Assembly: GCF_020731355.1 (NCBI RefSeq)
Contig: NZ_JAJFZK010000005.1
Location: 292,692 to 356,691, forward strand
DNA from: Bacillus sp. REN16
GTDB taxonomy: Bacteria; Bacillota; Bacilli; Bacillales; Bacillaceae_L
Reading direction: 5' to 3'
Length of the DNA: 64,000 bases
Every line of letters begins with the position of its first letter. Position 1 is the first letter of the stretch. Made by a program: the position numbers and the translations under genes. The notes under the pieces are model-generated. The model saw nothing but the letters and a program-made list of their open reading frames with translations, was not told the DNA's origin and did no database searches. Positions 9,647 through 23,057 of the stretch are shown here, piece after piece.

Positions 9647-10758
9647 GATCTCGTCCTCTTTCTGTTAACAAAAAATAAGGTCGTGTATAGACCAATTGGA
9701 ATCGTTAATGCAATCCCAATGCCTCCTGCTAGCGCGCGAGCCAACTCAAGGGAAAGATTCATGTCGAGTGTAAATCCAAGTGGCGATGCATTTTTAAAAT
9801 ATAGAATCAACAATGGAATAGAGCCACTTATGTAAGCAAAAAACAAAATATTGGTCATGGTTCCCATGATATCCCTGCCGACTTCCATCCCTGACTTAAC
9901 AAGTGCTTTAACCGGGATACTGTTATTTTTTTCATACAATCCAAAGATGGTAGATGACATTGTAATCGCAACATCCATCACAGCCCCCAAGGAACCTATG
10001 AATAACCCGGCCATATATACTGTTTTATACGGGCGCGTAATGAATTGCAGTTCTTCATATCGAAGTCCTTTTCCCGCCGTTACCGTGATAACCAGATAAG
10101 CAACTGCCAAGGAAGCAAAAGTTCCAATCAGGGTTGCAATAATGGCGGAATATGTTTTTTCATTAAAACCGTTAACAAGTAACAAGGATATAACCGTAAA
10201 CAGAACAATCCCGATACTGCAAATCAGCAATAAACTGCGGTCTGGTTTGTCCAAATAAAGATCCAATGCATACGATAAAATGACAGCGTTGATGATCAAA
10301 CTGAATATGGAGAATAACCCTTGCTTTTTCCCAACTAAAAGTAAGATGAAAATAAACACCCAAGCGACAATCATGACGTATTTATCGCGTTTGACCTCGA
10401 TGATTGTTCCGGTTAAATCGACATCATTATGGCTATTCGCATTAATGGTAACAAAGACTTCATTCCCTACTTTAAATTCAAAATCATATGCTTTCGATGC
10501 CGAGTATTCATTGACTAAATGAATCTGATTCCCTTTTTCCTCACCGTTTTTTATTTCCGCAATGATCTGTTGAGTGAACTGAGAATCCTTGTTCTGAAAT
10601 CCATCTGCTAATTCTATCTTGTCCGTAAGTTTAACCTCAATGACTTTTGCTATCGGGCGATCGTAAAATGAATAATTGTTATAGACAAATGCAATGGATG
10701 CCAGAAAAGCAAGCACAACAAGCAAAAAGCCCACCTTATATTTAAGACGTACCTTCAA
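9643..10758 (-). CDS. YibE/F-family membrane protein (long, YibE-type)
   Basis: Membrane protein with a signal-like helix at the N terminus (residues about 7-25), an extracytoplasmic domain of about 100 residues and seven further helices. The signature GAVMDVAITMSSTIFGLYE, then GMEVGRDIMGTMTNILFFAYISG parallels the downstream gene, indicating ancient duplication. I chose TTG 10758 (371 codons) because GGAGGT lies eight bases upstream; the frame extends to an ATG at 10842 whose extra 28 residues are hydrophilic and not followed by a ribosome site of their own. Role unknown; transport is an inference. Confidence 0.85.
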   Translation of the reverse strand: MKVRLKYKVGFLLVVLAFLASIAFVYNNYSFYDRPIAKVIEVKLTDKIELADGFQNKDSQFTQQIIAEIKNGEEKGNQIHLVNEYSASKAYDFEFKVGNEVFVTINANSHNDVDLTGTIIEVKRDKYVMIVAWVFIFILLLVGKKQGLFSIFSLIINAVILSYALDLYLDKPDRSLLLICSIGIVLFTVISLLLVNGFNEKTYSAIIATLIGTFASLAVAYLVITVTAGKGLRYEELQFITRPYKTVYMAGLFIGSLGAVMDVAITMSSTIFGLYEKNNSIPVKALVKSGMEVGRDIMGTMTNILFFAYISGSIPLLILYFKNASPLGFTLDMNLSLELARALAGGIGIALTIPIGLYTTLFFVNRKRTRS

Positions 10759-10845
10759 AAAAAGACCTCCAATTGGGACATTGAACAGATTGTCCTTGAT
10801 TTGTGCTTCATCATAAGTATATAACAAAAATGATTTCCACAAAAT

Positions 10846-10876
10846 GGTGGGACAAGGAACCTGTACCTGTGACCTG
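10846..10876. repeat. Short GGGAC-type dispersed element, copy 2
   Basis: GGTGGGACAAGGAACCTGTA followed by CCTGTGACCTG resembles the element at 3303-3334. It lies directly upstream of the YibE-type gene, within the apparent 5' extension of its frame. Confidence 0.55.
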
Positions 10877-10886
10877 ATTTTACTAA

Positions 10887-10901
10887 ATTAAACCGTTTAA
10901 T
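10887..10901. promoter_or_regulatory. Candidate operator palindrome in the divergent intergenic region
   Basis: ATTAAAC-C-GTTTAAT is a perfect 7+1+7 inverted repeat between the minus-strand YibE-type gene and the plus-strand sugar transporter operon. Either side could use it. It has the look of a LacI-family half-site pair but with an odd centre, so the assignment is open. Confidence 0.35.
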
Positions 10902-11027
10902 AATTCCTTTTTACCACTATAAAACACATTATTTATCTTTTTGCTAATCTCTTGTAAAACTTGTTAATCCTAGCCATTACAATAACTAATCCAAATTTAA
11001 CGAAAATACATTTTAGTAAAAATAAAA

Positions 11028-11064
11028 TAATAACGTTTACATTTAGTAAAATACAGAATATAAT
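11028..11064 (+). promoter_or_regulatory. Sigma-A promoter with overlapping cre/LacI-type site for the sugar operon
   Basis: TTTACA at 11036-11041, 17-bp spacer, and a perfect TATAAT at 11059-11064. TAATAACGTTTACA (11028-11041) matches the catabolite-responsive element TGWAANCGNTNWCA at all but positions 2 and 4 and overlaps the -35, as expected for repression by CcpA or the LacI-family regulator at 20102. A near-repeat of ACATTTTAGTAAAA (11008 and 11039) surrounds it. Confidence 0.8.
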
Positions 11065-11093
11065 GAAGGTGTCATATAAAAAGGAGGCATACT

Positions 11094-12338
11094 ATGAAGC
11101 TAGTAAAATTGAAATCTATATTCTTATTATTTGTTGCGGCCATGTTGCTTTTGGCAGGGTGTAGCTCAACAGCCGGTGATGAAGGCAAGAGTGATACTTC
11201 CAAAGATGGGAAAGTAAAACTTCGCTTCGCAACCTGGGATGTTGGAGATGATGTTGATTTACAGCAGGACATGATTGATAAGTTTAATGAATCTCACGAA
11301 AATATTGAGGTTGTTTTGGAAGCTTACGGAAGTGAATATGATACAAAAATTACAGCTGGTATGGGCGCAAAGGATGCTCCAGACATTATGTATATGTGGA
11401 ACTATCCACAATACAAGGATGCATTAGAGCCACTTGATTCCTACCTTGATAAAGAAGGCGCAGAGTACAAAGATAATTTCTATGAAACTCTTTGGAATTA
11501 TAACTCTGCAGATGGACAAATTCTAGGATTACCAGTTGGGTACACAACTCATGTTGTTTACTACAACAAGGCATTATTTGATGAAGCTGGTGTTGAATAT
11601 CCGCAATCAGGCTGGACTTGGGAAGACCTTCAAGAAACAGCTAAGAAACTAACAAACAAAGATACGAAAGTATCTGGATTTGCATTTTCAGGAAAGCCTG
11701 ATCCATATGATTTTGAAATGTTCCTATGGGGTAACAACGCAGCTTATGTGGATGATAAAGGCAGCTTAAAAGGAAACCTAGATTCAAAAGAATCAGTTGA
11801 AGTGTTTGATATGTTCCAAAACATGGTGAAGGATGGCTTGGCCATCACAACTGAGGGTTCTGGGGCAACAGAAATGAAATCAGGTAAGGTTGCCATGTTT
11901 GTGTACGGGGCATGGGGGTTAACACCTTTGAAAGAAGCTGGAATTGACTACGGTGTAGTCGAATTACCGAAGTTTAAAGATGGAAAAAGTGTAAGTATCT
12001 TAAGTTCTTCAGGTGTTTCAATCTCTAAAAACTCAAAACATAAAGAGGAAGCATTTGAATTTATCAAATTCTGGACAAACGAAGAAGCAAATAAAGAAAG
12101 AATTGGTTTCGAACTACCAGTCTTAAAATCTGTTGTTGAAAGCGAACAGCTTGAGCAGGATGAAGTTAAGAGTGTGTTCTATTCTATGCTTGAAAAGAGT
12201 GATGGTTATACTCCTTCATCCTTCATTGTAGAAGACTGGAGCCAAGTATCTGACAATCTAAACTATGTGTTCGAATCTATTTTTAACCCGAGCACATTAA
12301 TGGATCCAAAAGAAGCATTAAAGAGTGCTGCTGAGTAA
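11094..12338 (+). CDS. Sugar ABC transporter substrate-binding lipoprotein (family 1)
   Basis: Extracellular solute-binding protein that delivers a sugar or oligosaccharide to the permeases encoded next. It has 414 residues, with a lipoprotein signal peptide and lipobox LAGC at about residue 23, then the mature fold starting VKLRFATWD. The typical GKVAMFVYGAW and PKFKDGKSVSILSSSGVSISKNSKHKEEA segments (latter around residues 293-320) are visible. GGAGG lies just upstream of the ATG. A hairpin after the gene probably keeps its mRNA above the level of the permeases. The linked beta-galactosidase suggests a galactoside-containing substrate; this is inference. Confidence 0.92.
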   Translation: MKLVKLKSIFLLFVAAMLLLAGCSSTAGDEGKSDTSKDGKVKLRFATWDVGDDVDLQQDMIDKFNESHENIEVVLEAYGSEYDTKITAGMGAKDAPDIMYMWNYPQYKDALEPLDSYLDKEGAEYKDNFYETLWNYNSADGQILGLPVGYTTHVVYYNKALFDEAGVEYPQSGWTWEDLQETAKKLTNKDTKVSGFAFSGKPDPYDFEMFLWGNNAAYVDDKGSLKGNLDSKESVEVFDMFQNMVKDGLAITTEGSGATEMKSGKVAMFVYGAWGLTPLKEAGIDYGVVELPKFKDGKSVSILSSSGVSISKNSKHKEEAFEFIKFWTNEEANKERIGFELPVLKSVVESEQLEQDEVKSVFYSMLEKSDGYTPSSFIVEDWSQVSDNLNYVFESIFNPSTLMDPKEALKSAAE

Positions 12339-12357
12339 ATCTATCATTTATCAATAT

Positions 12358-12390
12358 GGTAAGGCACTTTTTAAATAAAGTGCTTTACCC
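12358..12390 (+). terminator. Intercistronic hairpin after the binding-protein gene
   Basis: GGTAAGGCACTTT / AAAGTGCTTTACC pair almost perfectly around a short loop, followed by only a weak T tract (CCTATTTT). Such hairpins between binding-protein and permease genes commonly stabilise the upstream message and allow partial read-through. Confidence 0.7.
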
Positions 12391-12422
12391 TATTTTCATA
12401 TTCTGATTTAAGGGGTCATCTT

Positions 12423-13355
12423 ATGATAATGAAATCGAAGAAAGCGAATAGCTATCAGTTAGTAAGTAGGAAAGTGCCCTATTTATTTATCTCACCATGG
12501 ATTATCGGATTTTTGGTGTTCACCCTAGGGCCACTGGCTTTCTCGTTGGTGATGAGCTTTTTTAATTGGCCGATTACAAGTGCGCCAACCTTTGTGGGAA
12601 TTGAAAACTATAAAACAATGTTCACAGACGACCCACAATTCTATAAATCTTTAATCATAACGTTTAAATTTGCCGCGATTTTTGTACCGTTGAACCTAGT
12701 TATCGCACTAGTCCTAGCGCTCCTCATTACTCAACCATTAAAAGGGCTTAAAATTTTCCGTACCATTTTCTATTTACCTGCGGTTGTTTCCGGAGTTGCG
12801 ATTTCAATTATTTGGGGCTGGATTTTCAACTCTGAATATGGAATTTTAAACTACTTATTATCATTAATTGGCATTGAAGGACCAAGATGGCTTATTGATC
12901 CAAAGTGGGCAATCCTTACAATTGTAATTGCAAGTGCCTGGGGTGTTGGAACGATGATGCTAATCTTTTATACAGATATAAAAGGAATCCCGCCAGAATT
13001 ATACGAAGCAGCAGCGATTGATGGAGCTGGACCGTTTCGTCAGTTTTTTAGCATTACCATTCCAAGTATCACACCAACAATTCTATTCAACGTGATAACA
13101 TCGGTAATCGGAGCCTTACAGCAGCTAGCATTAGTTTTACTTTTAACCGGTGGGGGGCCGCTAAAATCAACCTATTTTTATGGACTCTACGTGTATAACA
13201 ACGCGTTTAAGCACCATCAATTAGGATATGCAAGTGCAAACGCATGGTTTATGTTCATCGTCATCTTGCTCTTAACGATGGTAATCTTTAAATCATCATC
13301 CACATGGGTATTTTACGAAAATGAAGTGAAAAAAGAAGGGAAGAAGAAAAAATGA
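12423..13355 (+). CDS. Sugar ABC transporter permease (MalF/UgpA type)
   Basis: Inner-membrane permease of a CUT1-type carbohydrate importer, 310 residues, six helices. The cytoplasmic EAA loop reads YEAAAIDGAGPFRQFFSITIPSI with the expected EAA-x3-G pattern. AGGGG precedes the ATG by seven bases. It overlaps the second permease gene by four bases. No ATPase gene follows, so a genome-shared MsmX-like ATPase is likely to energise it. Confidence 0.92.
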   Translation: MIMKSKKANSYQLVSRKVPYLFISPWIIGFLVFTLGPLAFSLVMSFFNWPITSAPTFVGIENYKTMFTDDPQFYKSLIITFKFAAIFVPLNLVIALVLALLITQPLKGLKIFRTIFYLPAVVSGVAISIIWGWIFNSEYGILNYLLSLIGIEGPRWLIDPKWAILTIVIASAWGVGTMMLIFYTDIKGIPPELYEAAAIDGAGPFRQFFSITIPSITPTILFNVITSVIGALQQLALVLLLTGGGPLKSTYFYGLYVYNNAFKHHQLGYASANAWFMFIVILLLTMVIFKSSSTWVFYENEVKKEGKKKK

Positions 13356-14173
13356 AGATGCCAAAGAAATATAAAATCATAATGTACAGCCTTCTTGGAT
13401 TATTTTCACTTTACTTCTTACTTCCTTTTGTGTGGGTAATCCTGTCAGCTTTAAAAACAGAGACTGAAGTGTTTAGCTTCCCACCCAAGATTTTCCCGGA
13501 TGTACCACAGTGGGGGAACTTTATTGATGCATGGAACAGCCAACCATTTGGAACCTACTTTAAAAACTCAGTCCTTGTAACGGTGATGACAACTCTAGGT
13601 CAGCTGATCTCCTGTTCCTTAGTTGCATATGGATTTGCAAGATATGATTTCAAATATAGAAATGGTCTCTTCGTCTTGTTGCTTGCAACGATGATGATTC
13701 CCTGGGACGTAACGATGATTCCTTTATATATGGAGTTCAATATGTTCGGATGGATTAACACATTAAAGCCATTGATTGTCCCAGCGTTTTTTGGCTCGGC
13801 GTACTATATCTTTTTATTAAGACAGTTCCTAATGAATATACCGAAGGATCTTGAAAATGCAGCGAGAATTGATGGTGCGAATGAATTCCAGATTTTCTTT
13901 AAAATATTCCTGCCAATTATGAAGGCACCACTTATCCTAATCGCGGTATTAAATATTTTATCCGTTTGGAACGACTACCTAGGTCCATTAATTTACCTTC
14001 AGGACCAATCAAAATATACATTGGCACTGGGACTAGCAGCGTTTAAAGGAGTCCATGATCTTCAAATCTTACCGATTATGTCAATCACTTTAGTGATGAT
14101 CATTCCACCAGTTCTTGTGTTCCTAGTTGCGCAAAAGTATATTGTCGAAGGAATCAGTGGTTCGATTAAGTAA
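13352..14173 (+). CDS. Sugar ABC transporter permease (MalG/UgpE type)
   Basis: Second permease of the importer, 273 residues with six helices. The EAA loop is LENAARIDGANEFQIFFKIFLPIM. It is translationally coupled to the first permease and precedes the beta-galactosidase gene by 134 bp, so transport and intracellular hydrolysis are probably co-expressed. Confidence 0.92.
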   Translation: MKMPKKYKIIMYSLLGLFSLYFLLPFVWVILSALKTETEVFSFPPKIFPDVPQWGNFIDAWNSQPFGTYFKNSVLVTVMTTLGQLISCSLVAYGFARYDFKYRNGLFVLLLATMMIPWDVTMIPLYMEFNMFGWINTLKPLIVPAFFGSAYYIFLLRQFLMNIPKDLENAARIDGANEFQIFFKIFLPIMKAPLILIAVLNILSVWNDYLGPLIYLQDQSKYTLALGLAAFKGVHDLQILPIMSITLVMIIPPVLVFLVAQKYIVEGISGSIK

Positions 14174-14204
14174 GAAACTTAATGCTTCTGAATTGAGGAA
14201 CAAC

Positions 14205-14262
14205 GACTAACTGTCGCCACGTCCTGTGGCGGACGTCGAGCCGATGGCGCCTGAAGCTGGAC
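14205..14262. repeat. GC-rich hairpin element between permease and lacZ
   Basis: A block clearly richer in GC than its neighbours: CGCCAC-GTCCT-GTGGCG forms a 6-bp stem, followed by GGACGTCGAGCCGATGGCGCC. It has no open frame and looks like an inserted intergenic repeat (REP-like). Whether it affects read-through into the beta-galactosidase gene cannot be said. Confidence 0.5.
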
Positions 14263-14286
14263 AAAGTAAGAAAAATATCAACATAG

Positions 14287-17367
<3,081 letters not shown>

Positions 17368-17412
17368 GATCGGCAGGGGAGACCCTGCTTCTTCCATAAA
17401 GGAGAGGTATAG

Positions 17413-19083
17413 ATGAAATTAGATATTCGGGAAACCCCTTTTTCACGATTTGGTTCCTATTTTTGTGTATCAAAGGAGAAGGATTCTGAGGAAATTTATA
17501 TAAGAGACGTTCATGGTGGGGATGACGCACCATCAAAGCTTTTTAAATTTGATCTGTTACAGGATGGTGTGGAGAAAGAGTTTGACATTCTCGCAACATC
17601 AAACTCCTTGCGCTTCTACTTAGTTGAGGATTCAGGGAAATATGCGGAAATCATCCTTCCTGAAGAGGATGAGCTTCATATTGAGACAAGTGGAGTCGAG
17701 GTCCGCTTACAGGCTAGTAAAGTGAAGTACGACACTCTACATGAATATGAGGATGGGATGTTTGAATACCACATCTATCCGAAGGAATTAAAGCTAATGA
17801 TTAGTAGGCTTTCTGGTGAGATGTCCGTTGAAGCGCCATGGAATGTGATTGGCAATGATTTTATTGATATTCGCATGAGCAATGGTCACTTTGTCATCGA
17901 AAGCTATCGCACAGTGTATACGCAAAAGGAATACGGCAACTTTGCAGCAGGCAAAGAAAAGGTAGAGAAACACTTTCAGGAGTGGGTAGAAAATCTCACT
18001 GAGAAAAATGAAGTCTACCAAGCATCCATTGACCGTGCAGCATATATCACCTGGTCAAGTATGGTTCATCCACATGGCCTCCTAAATGAATATGCGATGT
18101 ATATGTCCAAGCTATGGATGTATAACATCTGGTCTTGGGACAATTGCTTTAATGCATTAAACTTAGGAGCTAAGTATCCTGAGCTTGCCTATTCACAATT
18201 AAAAATCTTCATTGATACACAGGATGAATCAGGGGCCTATCCTGACTTTGTGAATGATAAATTTGTATCTTATAACTGTATTAAACCGCCAATCTTCGCA
18301 TATGTTTATGAAAAACTTATGGATATGAATGACTATTTTATAGAAGAAGGCCGTCTTAGAGAGATTTATGAATCGACGAAAAAAGTCACAAAGTACTTTG
18401 ACTTATACCGAACATATGAAGGTAGACTTCCACATTATAAGCATGGCAATGACTCTGGCTGGGATAATGCGTCGTTATTCCATCGCGGCATGCCGGTTGA
18501 GGCACCAGATCTTGCAAGCTTTTTAATCAGAACGTACGATATTTTAACGAAGTTTGCTGGTATTCTTGGGGAAGAGGCGGAAGCGAAACAGTTCACTGAA
18601 AAAGCTGATGCAACATTTGCTCTGTTAATGGAGCGACTTCATGATGAAGATGGATTCTTTGGACGTGTCGGGAAGGATGCTGAAAAAATCGATATTCGCT
18701 CAAGCTTGATTTTACGCCTGCCTGTACTAATCGGGTACCGTCTCGATAAAAAAGTGATGGACCGTCTTGTAGATGATCTTGTGGAAAACTTCGAGATGAA
18801 ATTTGGATTTGCAACCGAAATGCCAACTAGTCCACTTTATAAAGAAAATGGCTACTGGCTAGGACCAATTTGGGCACCTGTCACCTATCTTTTTGTTGAT
18901 TCATTAGAAAACTTTGGATACAGTGAAATTGGAGAAAGAATCAGAAAGAAATATTTAGATCTTACACTTGTCGGTGGCATGGCAGAAAACTTCGACCCAC
19001 AAAACGGAAAAGGACTCGTCGACACCTCCTTCACATGGACATCAAGCGTCTTTCTGCAATTCATGAAACAAGGGGACAGGTAA
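17413..19083 (+). CDS. (Alpha/alpha)6-barrel glycoside hydrolase, GH63/MGH1-like
   Basis: Putative cytoplasmic glycosidase of 556 residues. The catalytic barrel (about 200-550) shows motifs of the GH63/mannosylglycerate-hydrolase-like group: MYNIWSWDNCFNALNLG (Asp as the likely general acid), GNDSGWDNASLF, GYWLGPIWAPVTYLFV and AENFDPQNGKG with a C-terminal Glu. An N-terminal beta-rich domain of about 190 residues comes first. No signal peptide. It follows lacZ by 45 bp with an AGGAGAGG ribosome site, so it is in the same operon and probably removes another sugar from the imported oligosaccharide. The exact linkage is unknown. Confidence 0.8.
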   Translation: MKLDIRETPFSRFGSYFCVSKEKDSEEIYIRDVHGGDDAPSKLFKFDLLQDGVEKEFDILATSNSLRFYLVEDSGKYAEIILPEEDELHIETSGVEVRLQASKVKYDTLHEYEDGMFEYHIYPKELKLMISRLSGEMSVEAPWNVIGNDFIDIRMSNGHFVIESYRTVYTQKEYGNFAAGKEKVEKHFQEWVENLTEKNEVYQASIDRAAYITWSSMVHPHGLLNEYAMYMSKLWMYNIWSWDNCFNALNLGAKYPELAYSQLKIFIDTQDESGAYPDFVNDKFVSYNCIKPPIFAYVYEKLMDMNDYFIEEGRLREIYESTKKVTKYFDLYRTYEGRLPHYKHGNDSGWDNASLFHRGMPVEAPDLASFLIRTYDILTKFAGILGEEAEAKQFTEKADATFALLMERLHDEDGFFGRVGKDAEKIDIRSSLILRLPVLIGYRLDKKVMDRLVDDLVENFEMKFGFATEMPTSPLYKENGYWLGPIWAPVTYLFVDSLENFGYSEIGERIRKKYLDLTLVGGMAENFDPQNGKGLVDTSFTWTSSVFLQFMKQGDR

Positions 19084-19104
19084 ACTGTCCAACAAACATA
19101 AAAA

Positions 19105-19133
19105 TTGGGAAGAGGGACCCGTCCCTCTGACCC
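19105..19133. repeat. Short GGGAC-type dispersed element, copy 3
   Basis: GGGAAGAGGGACCCGTCCCT followed by CTGACCC lies between the GH63-like gene and the EamA gene and contains a GGGAC / GTCCC inverted repeat. It resembles the copies at 3303 and 57325. Confidence 0.5.
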
Positions 19134-19150
19134 ATTTGGTGGAGGTTTAG

Positions 19151-20032
19151 ATGCGGAAATATATTGGAGAACTAGGTTTAACAATTGTAGCCATTATTTG
19201 GGGAAGTGGGTTTGTAGCGAGTGCGATGGCGCTTGACCATTTTACGCCGTATCAAATCCTTGCAATCCGTTTTCTTATTGGAGTCATTTTGTTAAGTCTT
19301 GTTTTTTTTAAGAAACTAAAGCATATCAAAAAGAGTACGATCATCAAAGGTTCGATCATTGGAATCTTTTTATACTTGGCATTTGCTCTCCAAACAGTTG
19401 GATTGGTGTATACCACACCATCGAAGAATGCCTTTTTAACCGCGGTGAATGTGGTGATAGTGCCGATTATTGCGTTTTTCATCTTTAAGCGAAAAATGGA
19501 TAAATTTGAGCTATTTGGTGCAGTACTTGCGATAACTGGTGTTGGTGTGTTATCACTGAAGCTTTCAGGTGGTGTCAATTTTGGGGATTTCCTTACATTA
19601 TTATGTGCAGTTGGATTCGCATTCCATATTTTCTACACAGCACAGTTTGTAAAAGATGAAGATCCAGTTTTGTTAACGGTTGTTCAAATGGCAGCTGCCA
19701 CGATCCTAGGATTTATCGTCGTTCTATTCAAGGGCGAAACGAATATTGAAGCTGGCTTAGAAGGGGTATCAGCAGTTTTATACTTAGGTGTGTTTTCAAC
19801 AACGATTGCCTTTTTATTGCAGACCGTCGCACAAAAATTCACAACCGAAACGAATGCGGCTATCATTTTATCAACAGAAGCATTCTGGGGAATGGTATTC
19901 TCTGTCATCATTTTAAGTGAAGTGTTAACATTCAAAATGATCATCGGAGCAATCTTGATCCTGATAGCCATCATCATTTCCGAAACAAAGCTAAAATTTT
20001 TAAAGAAAAAAACATACAAAGAAGCAGTATAG
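19151..20032 (+). CDS. EamA/DMT-family transporter
   Basis: Drug/metabolite-transporter superfamily protein of 293 residues with ten predicted helices in two EamA repeats (about 5-135 and 145-285). The first repeat shows the typical IWGSGFVASAMAL and YTTPSKNAFLTAVNVVIVP segments. GGAGG precedes the ATG. The substrate is unknown. It lies between the glycosidase genes and the LacI regulator gene and may be cotranscribed with either. Confidence 0.9.
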   Translation: MRKYIGELGLTIVAIIWGSGFVASAMALDHFTPYQILAIRFLIGVILLSLVFFKKLKHIKKSTIIKGSIIGIFLYLAFALQTVGLVYTTPSKNAFLTAVNVVIVPIIAFFIFKRKMDKFELFGAVLAITGVGVLSLKLSGGVNFGDFLTLLCAVGFAFHIFYTAQFVKDEDPVLLTVVQMAAATILGFIVVLFKGETNIEAGLEGVSAVLYLGVFSTTIAFLLQTVAQKFTTETNAAIILSTEAFWGMVFSVIILSEVLTFKMIIGAILILIAIIISETKLKFLKKKTYKEAV

Positions 20033-20059
20033 CAAACTTTTTCCAGTAGTGACTTTTAG

Positions 20060-21100
<1,041 letters not shown>

Positions 21101-21104
21101 AATC

Positions 21105-21140
21105 AAAAAAACCACGGGACTAATGTTTCGTGGTTTTTTT
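21105..21140 (+). terminator. Rho-independent terminator after the LacI-family gene
   Basis: AAAAAACCACG ... CGTGGTTTTTTT pair around a 13-base loop and end in a T run, directly after the stop. Confidence 0.85.
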
Positions 21141-21232
21141 ATCGTAAGTAGAATGTATTTTTTTAATTAATCCATCCTAATGATAAGGCGGTGACAGCGC
21201 CGAAATAAATCTGTAAAAAAGGTGTTTTATAT

Positions 21233-22837
21233 ATGTTGTTTTCTACTGAAGGAAGCTATACGACTGAGTACCATCTATGGATGGTGATTCTGTCAATATT
21301 GATTGGTATCTTTACCTCATATGTTGCACTTCATTTAATCAATCGGAATAAAAAAAGTACAAAAAGCGATAAGTTTTGGTTGATTTCAGCATCGCTCGTG
21401 ATGGGCGGCGGTGTATGGGCCGTTCACTTCATCGGAATGCTAGCAGTACATATTAATGTGACGGTAACCTACAATATTTGGCTCGTTTTTGCTTCCTTAT
21501 GTCTGATTGTAATATTCTCAATACTTGCTTTTTCACTTATCACAAATTCGCAAAAGAACAAAACGGTGGCCATAAGTAGCCTATTAATGGGTCTTGGTAT
21601 TTTTAGCATGCATTATTTAAGCATGCGATCAATGCAGATGGAGGCGAATCTTACCTATGCTGCCTTATTGTTGTTGCTTTCACTCTTAGCGGCAATAGTA
21701 GGGGCTTGGGTGACATTTTGGTTATTTTCTAAATATCGTGAAGCAACATGGTTTGGATTTGTCGGCTCCATTATTTTTGGCAGTGGCATTGCTAGTATGC
21801 ACTACATTGGAATGAGTGCAACAATCTTTGAAAAGGTAGATCTTCATCAACACGGTGAAAATCTTGGGGGATATGTTTTATCAGGGTATACAATTGCAAC
21901 TGCAATAACAATTTTTATTATTACATTACTTGGACTTCTCCTTTTTCAAGCAAGCCGTGACGAGAAATTGCAAATTCGCTTAATTGTGAGTCAAGAGCAT
22001 TACAAACGTTTGGTGGAACTTGCACCGGTCGGGATCATCATTCATAAATTTGGAATTGTCCAATATATTAATCCAACCGGTATTGAAATCTTAGGTGGCA
22101 AAAATACAGGGCAATTCGTTGGCATGCATTTTCTCAACCTCATCCATCCGGATTACCATCAAATTATTAAAAATAGATGGAAGACAATGCGCAATGATAA
22201 GCCTGTTGAAGCCATTGAGGAAGTCATGATTAGGGTGAATAAGCAGCCCATTCATGCAGAAGTTTCAGCTTTCCCTTATGAAATGGATGAGGAGACATAT
22301 GTCCAAGTATTTTTTACTAACATTACTGAACGTAAGGAAGCTGAAAAAATGATGTACCAGCTTGCCTTCTACGATGGATTATCAGGACTTCCAAATCGGA
22401 GATACTTTACTCAGGAACTGGACAAAGCAATTGACATGGGGCAACCACTTTCGGTATTATTTCTTGATTTAGACGGGTTTAAGGTGGTTAATGATACATA
22501 TGGTCATGATGTGGGTGACACTTTAATTCAACATATATCCTCGCGATTAAAGGAGCTAGTATCTGAAAAAGGTGTGCTGTCAAGGATGGCAGGGGATGAG
22601 TTTAATATCTTCCTTCCGGACACAACCCTCGAGGAGACAACGCGATTAGCCGAAACGATCATTCAATCTGTTCAGCAGGAGGTTATCATCGGTGACGTTA
22701 CTGTTTTTGTGACTTCAAGTATAGGGATTGCCTTTTTCCCAGAACATGGAGAAAAAGGAGGGACCCTTATGAAACATGCGGACATGGCCATGTTTGAAGC
22801 AAAGCGAGATGGGAAAAACAAGTATCATTTTTATTAA
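21233..22837 (+). CDS. MHYT-PAS-GGDEF diguanylate cyclase
   Basis: Membrane sensor that probably makes cyclic di-GMP. The first about 240 residues form a seven-helix MHYT domain with three motif copies (WAVHFIGM, SMHYLSM, SMHYIGM), which in this family are proposed to bind a metal or a diatomic gas. A PAS domain (about 255-365) follows, then a GGDEF domain (about 370-530). The catalytic motif reads AGDEF, a variant tolerated in active enzymes. The RxxD inhibitory site is missing (SEKG in its place). There is no EAL domain; the protein has 534 residues. It stands alone between terminators. Confidence 0.92.
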   Translation: MLFSTEGSYTTEYHLWMVILSILIGIFTSYVALHLINRNKKSTKSDKFWLISASLVMGGGVWAVHFIGMLAVHINVTVTYNIWLVFASLCLIVIFSILAFSLITNSQKNKTVAISSLLMGLGIFSMHYLSMRSMQMEANLTYAALLLLLSLLAAIVGAWVTFWLFSKYREATWFGFVGSIIFGSGIASMHYIGMSATIFEKVDLHQHGENLGGYVLSGYTIATAITIFIITLLGLLLFQASRDEKLQIRLIVSQEHYKRLVELAPVGIIIHKFGIVQYINPTGIEILGGKNTGQFVGMHFLNLIHPDYHQIIKNRWKTMRNDKPVEAIEEVMIRVNKQPIHAEVSAFPYEMDEETYVQVFFTNITERKEAEKMMYQLAFYDGLSGLPNRRYFTQELDKAIDMGQPLSVLFLDLDGFKVVNDTYGHDVGDTLIQHISSRLKELVSEKGVLSRMAGDEFNIFLPDTTLEETTRLAETIIQSVQQEVIIGDVTVFVTSSIGIAFFPEHGEKGGTLMKHADMAMFEAKRDGKNKYHFY

Positions 22838-22940
22838 GAAAAGAGTTTCCTGAATGTATGATTTATTACGATATAAGCCGAAGTACTTAAAGTGCTCTTA
22901 GGTGAAGAAGAAATTGCAATACCTATAAGATAAGGAATAA

Positions 22941-22976
22941 ACGCTGAGCAAAGCTATTTGCTTAGCGTTTTTTATT
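22941..22976 (+). terminator. Rho-independent terminator downstream of the GGDEF gene
   Basis: ACGCTGAGCAAA ... TTTGCTTAGCGT with a short loop, followed by TTTTTT. It lies about 100 bp after the stop; the sequence between holds no recognisable gene. Confidence 0.8.
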
Positions 22977-23057
22977 ACTTTAAAGGAGTGTTATACCTTT
23001 CCAAGTCCTTTTATTTTTGGTAACATATGGGCAATACCTAAATCGGAGGAGCTGCTT

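Noticed and set aside
10759..10842. Longer N terminus of the YibE-type protein (ATG 10842)
   Set aside because: GGAGGT is positioned for TTG 10758, and the extension reads hydrophilic sequence next to the GGGAC repeat.
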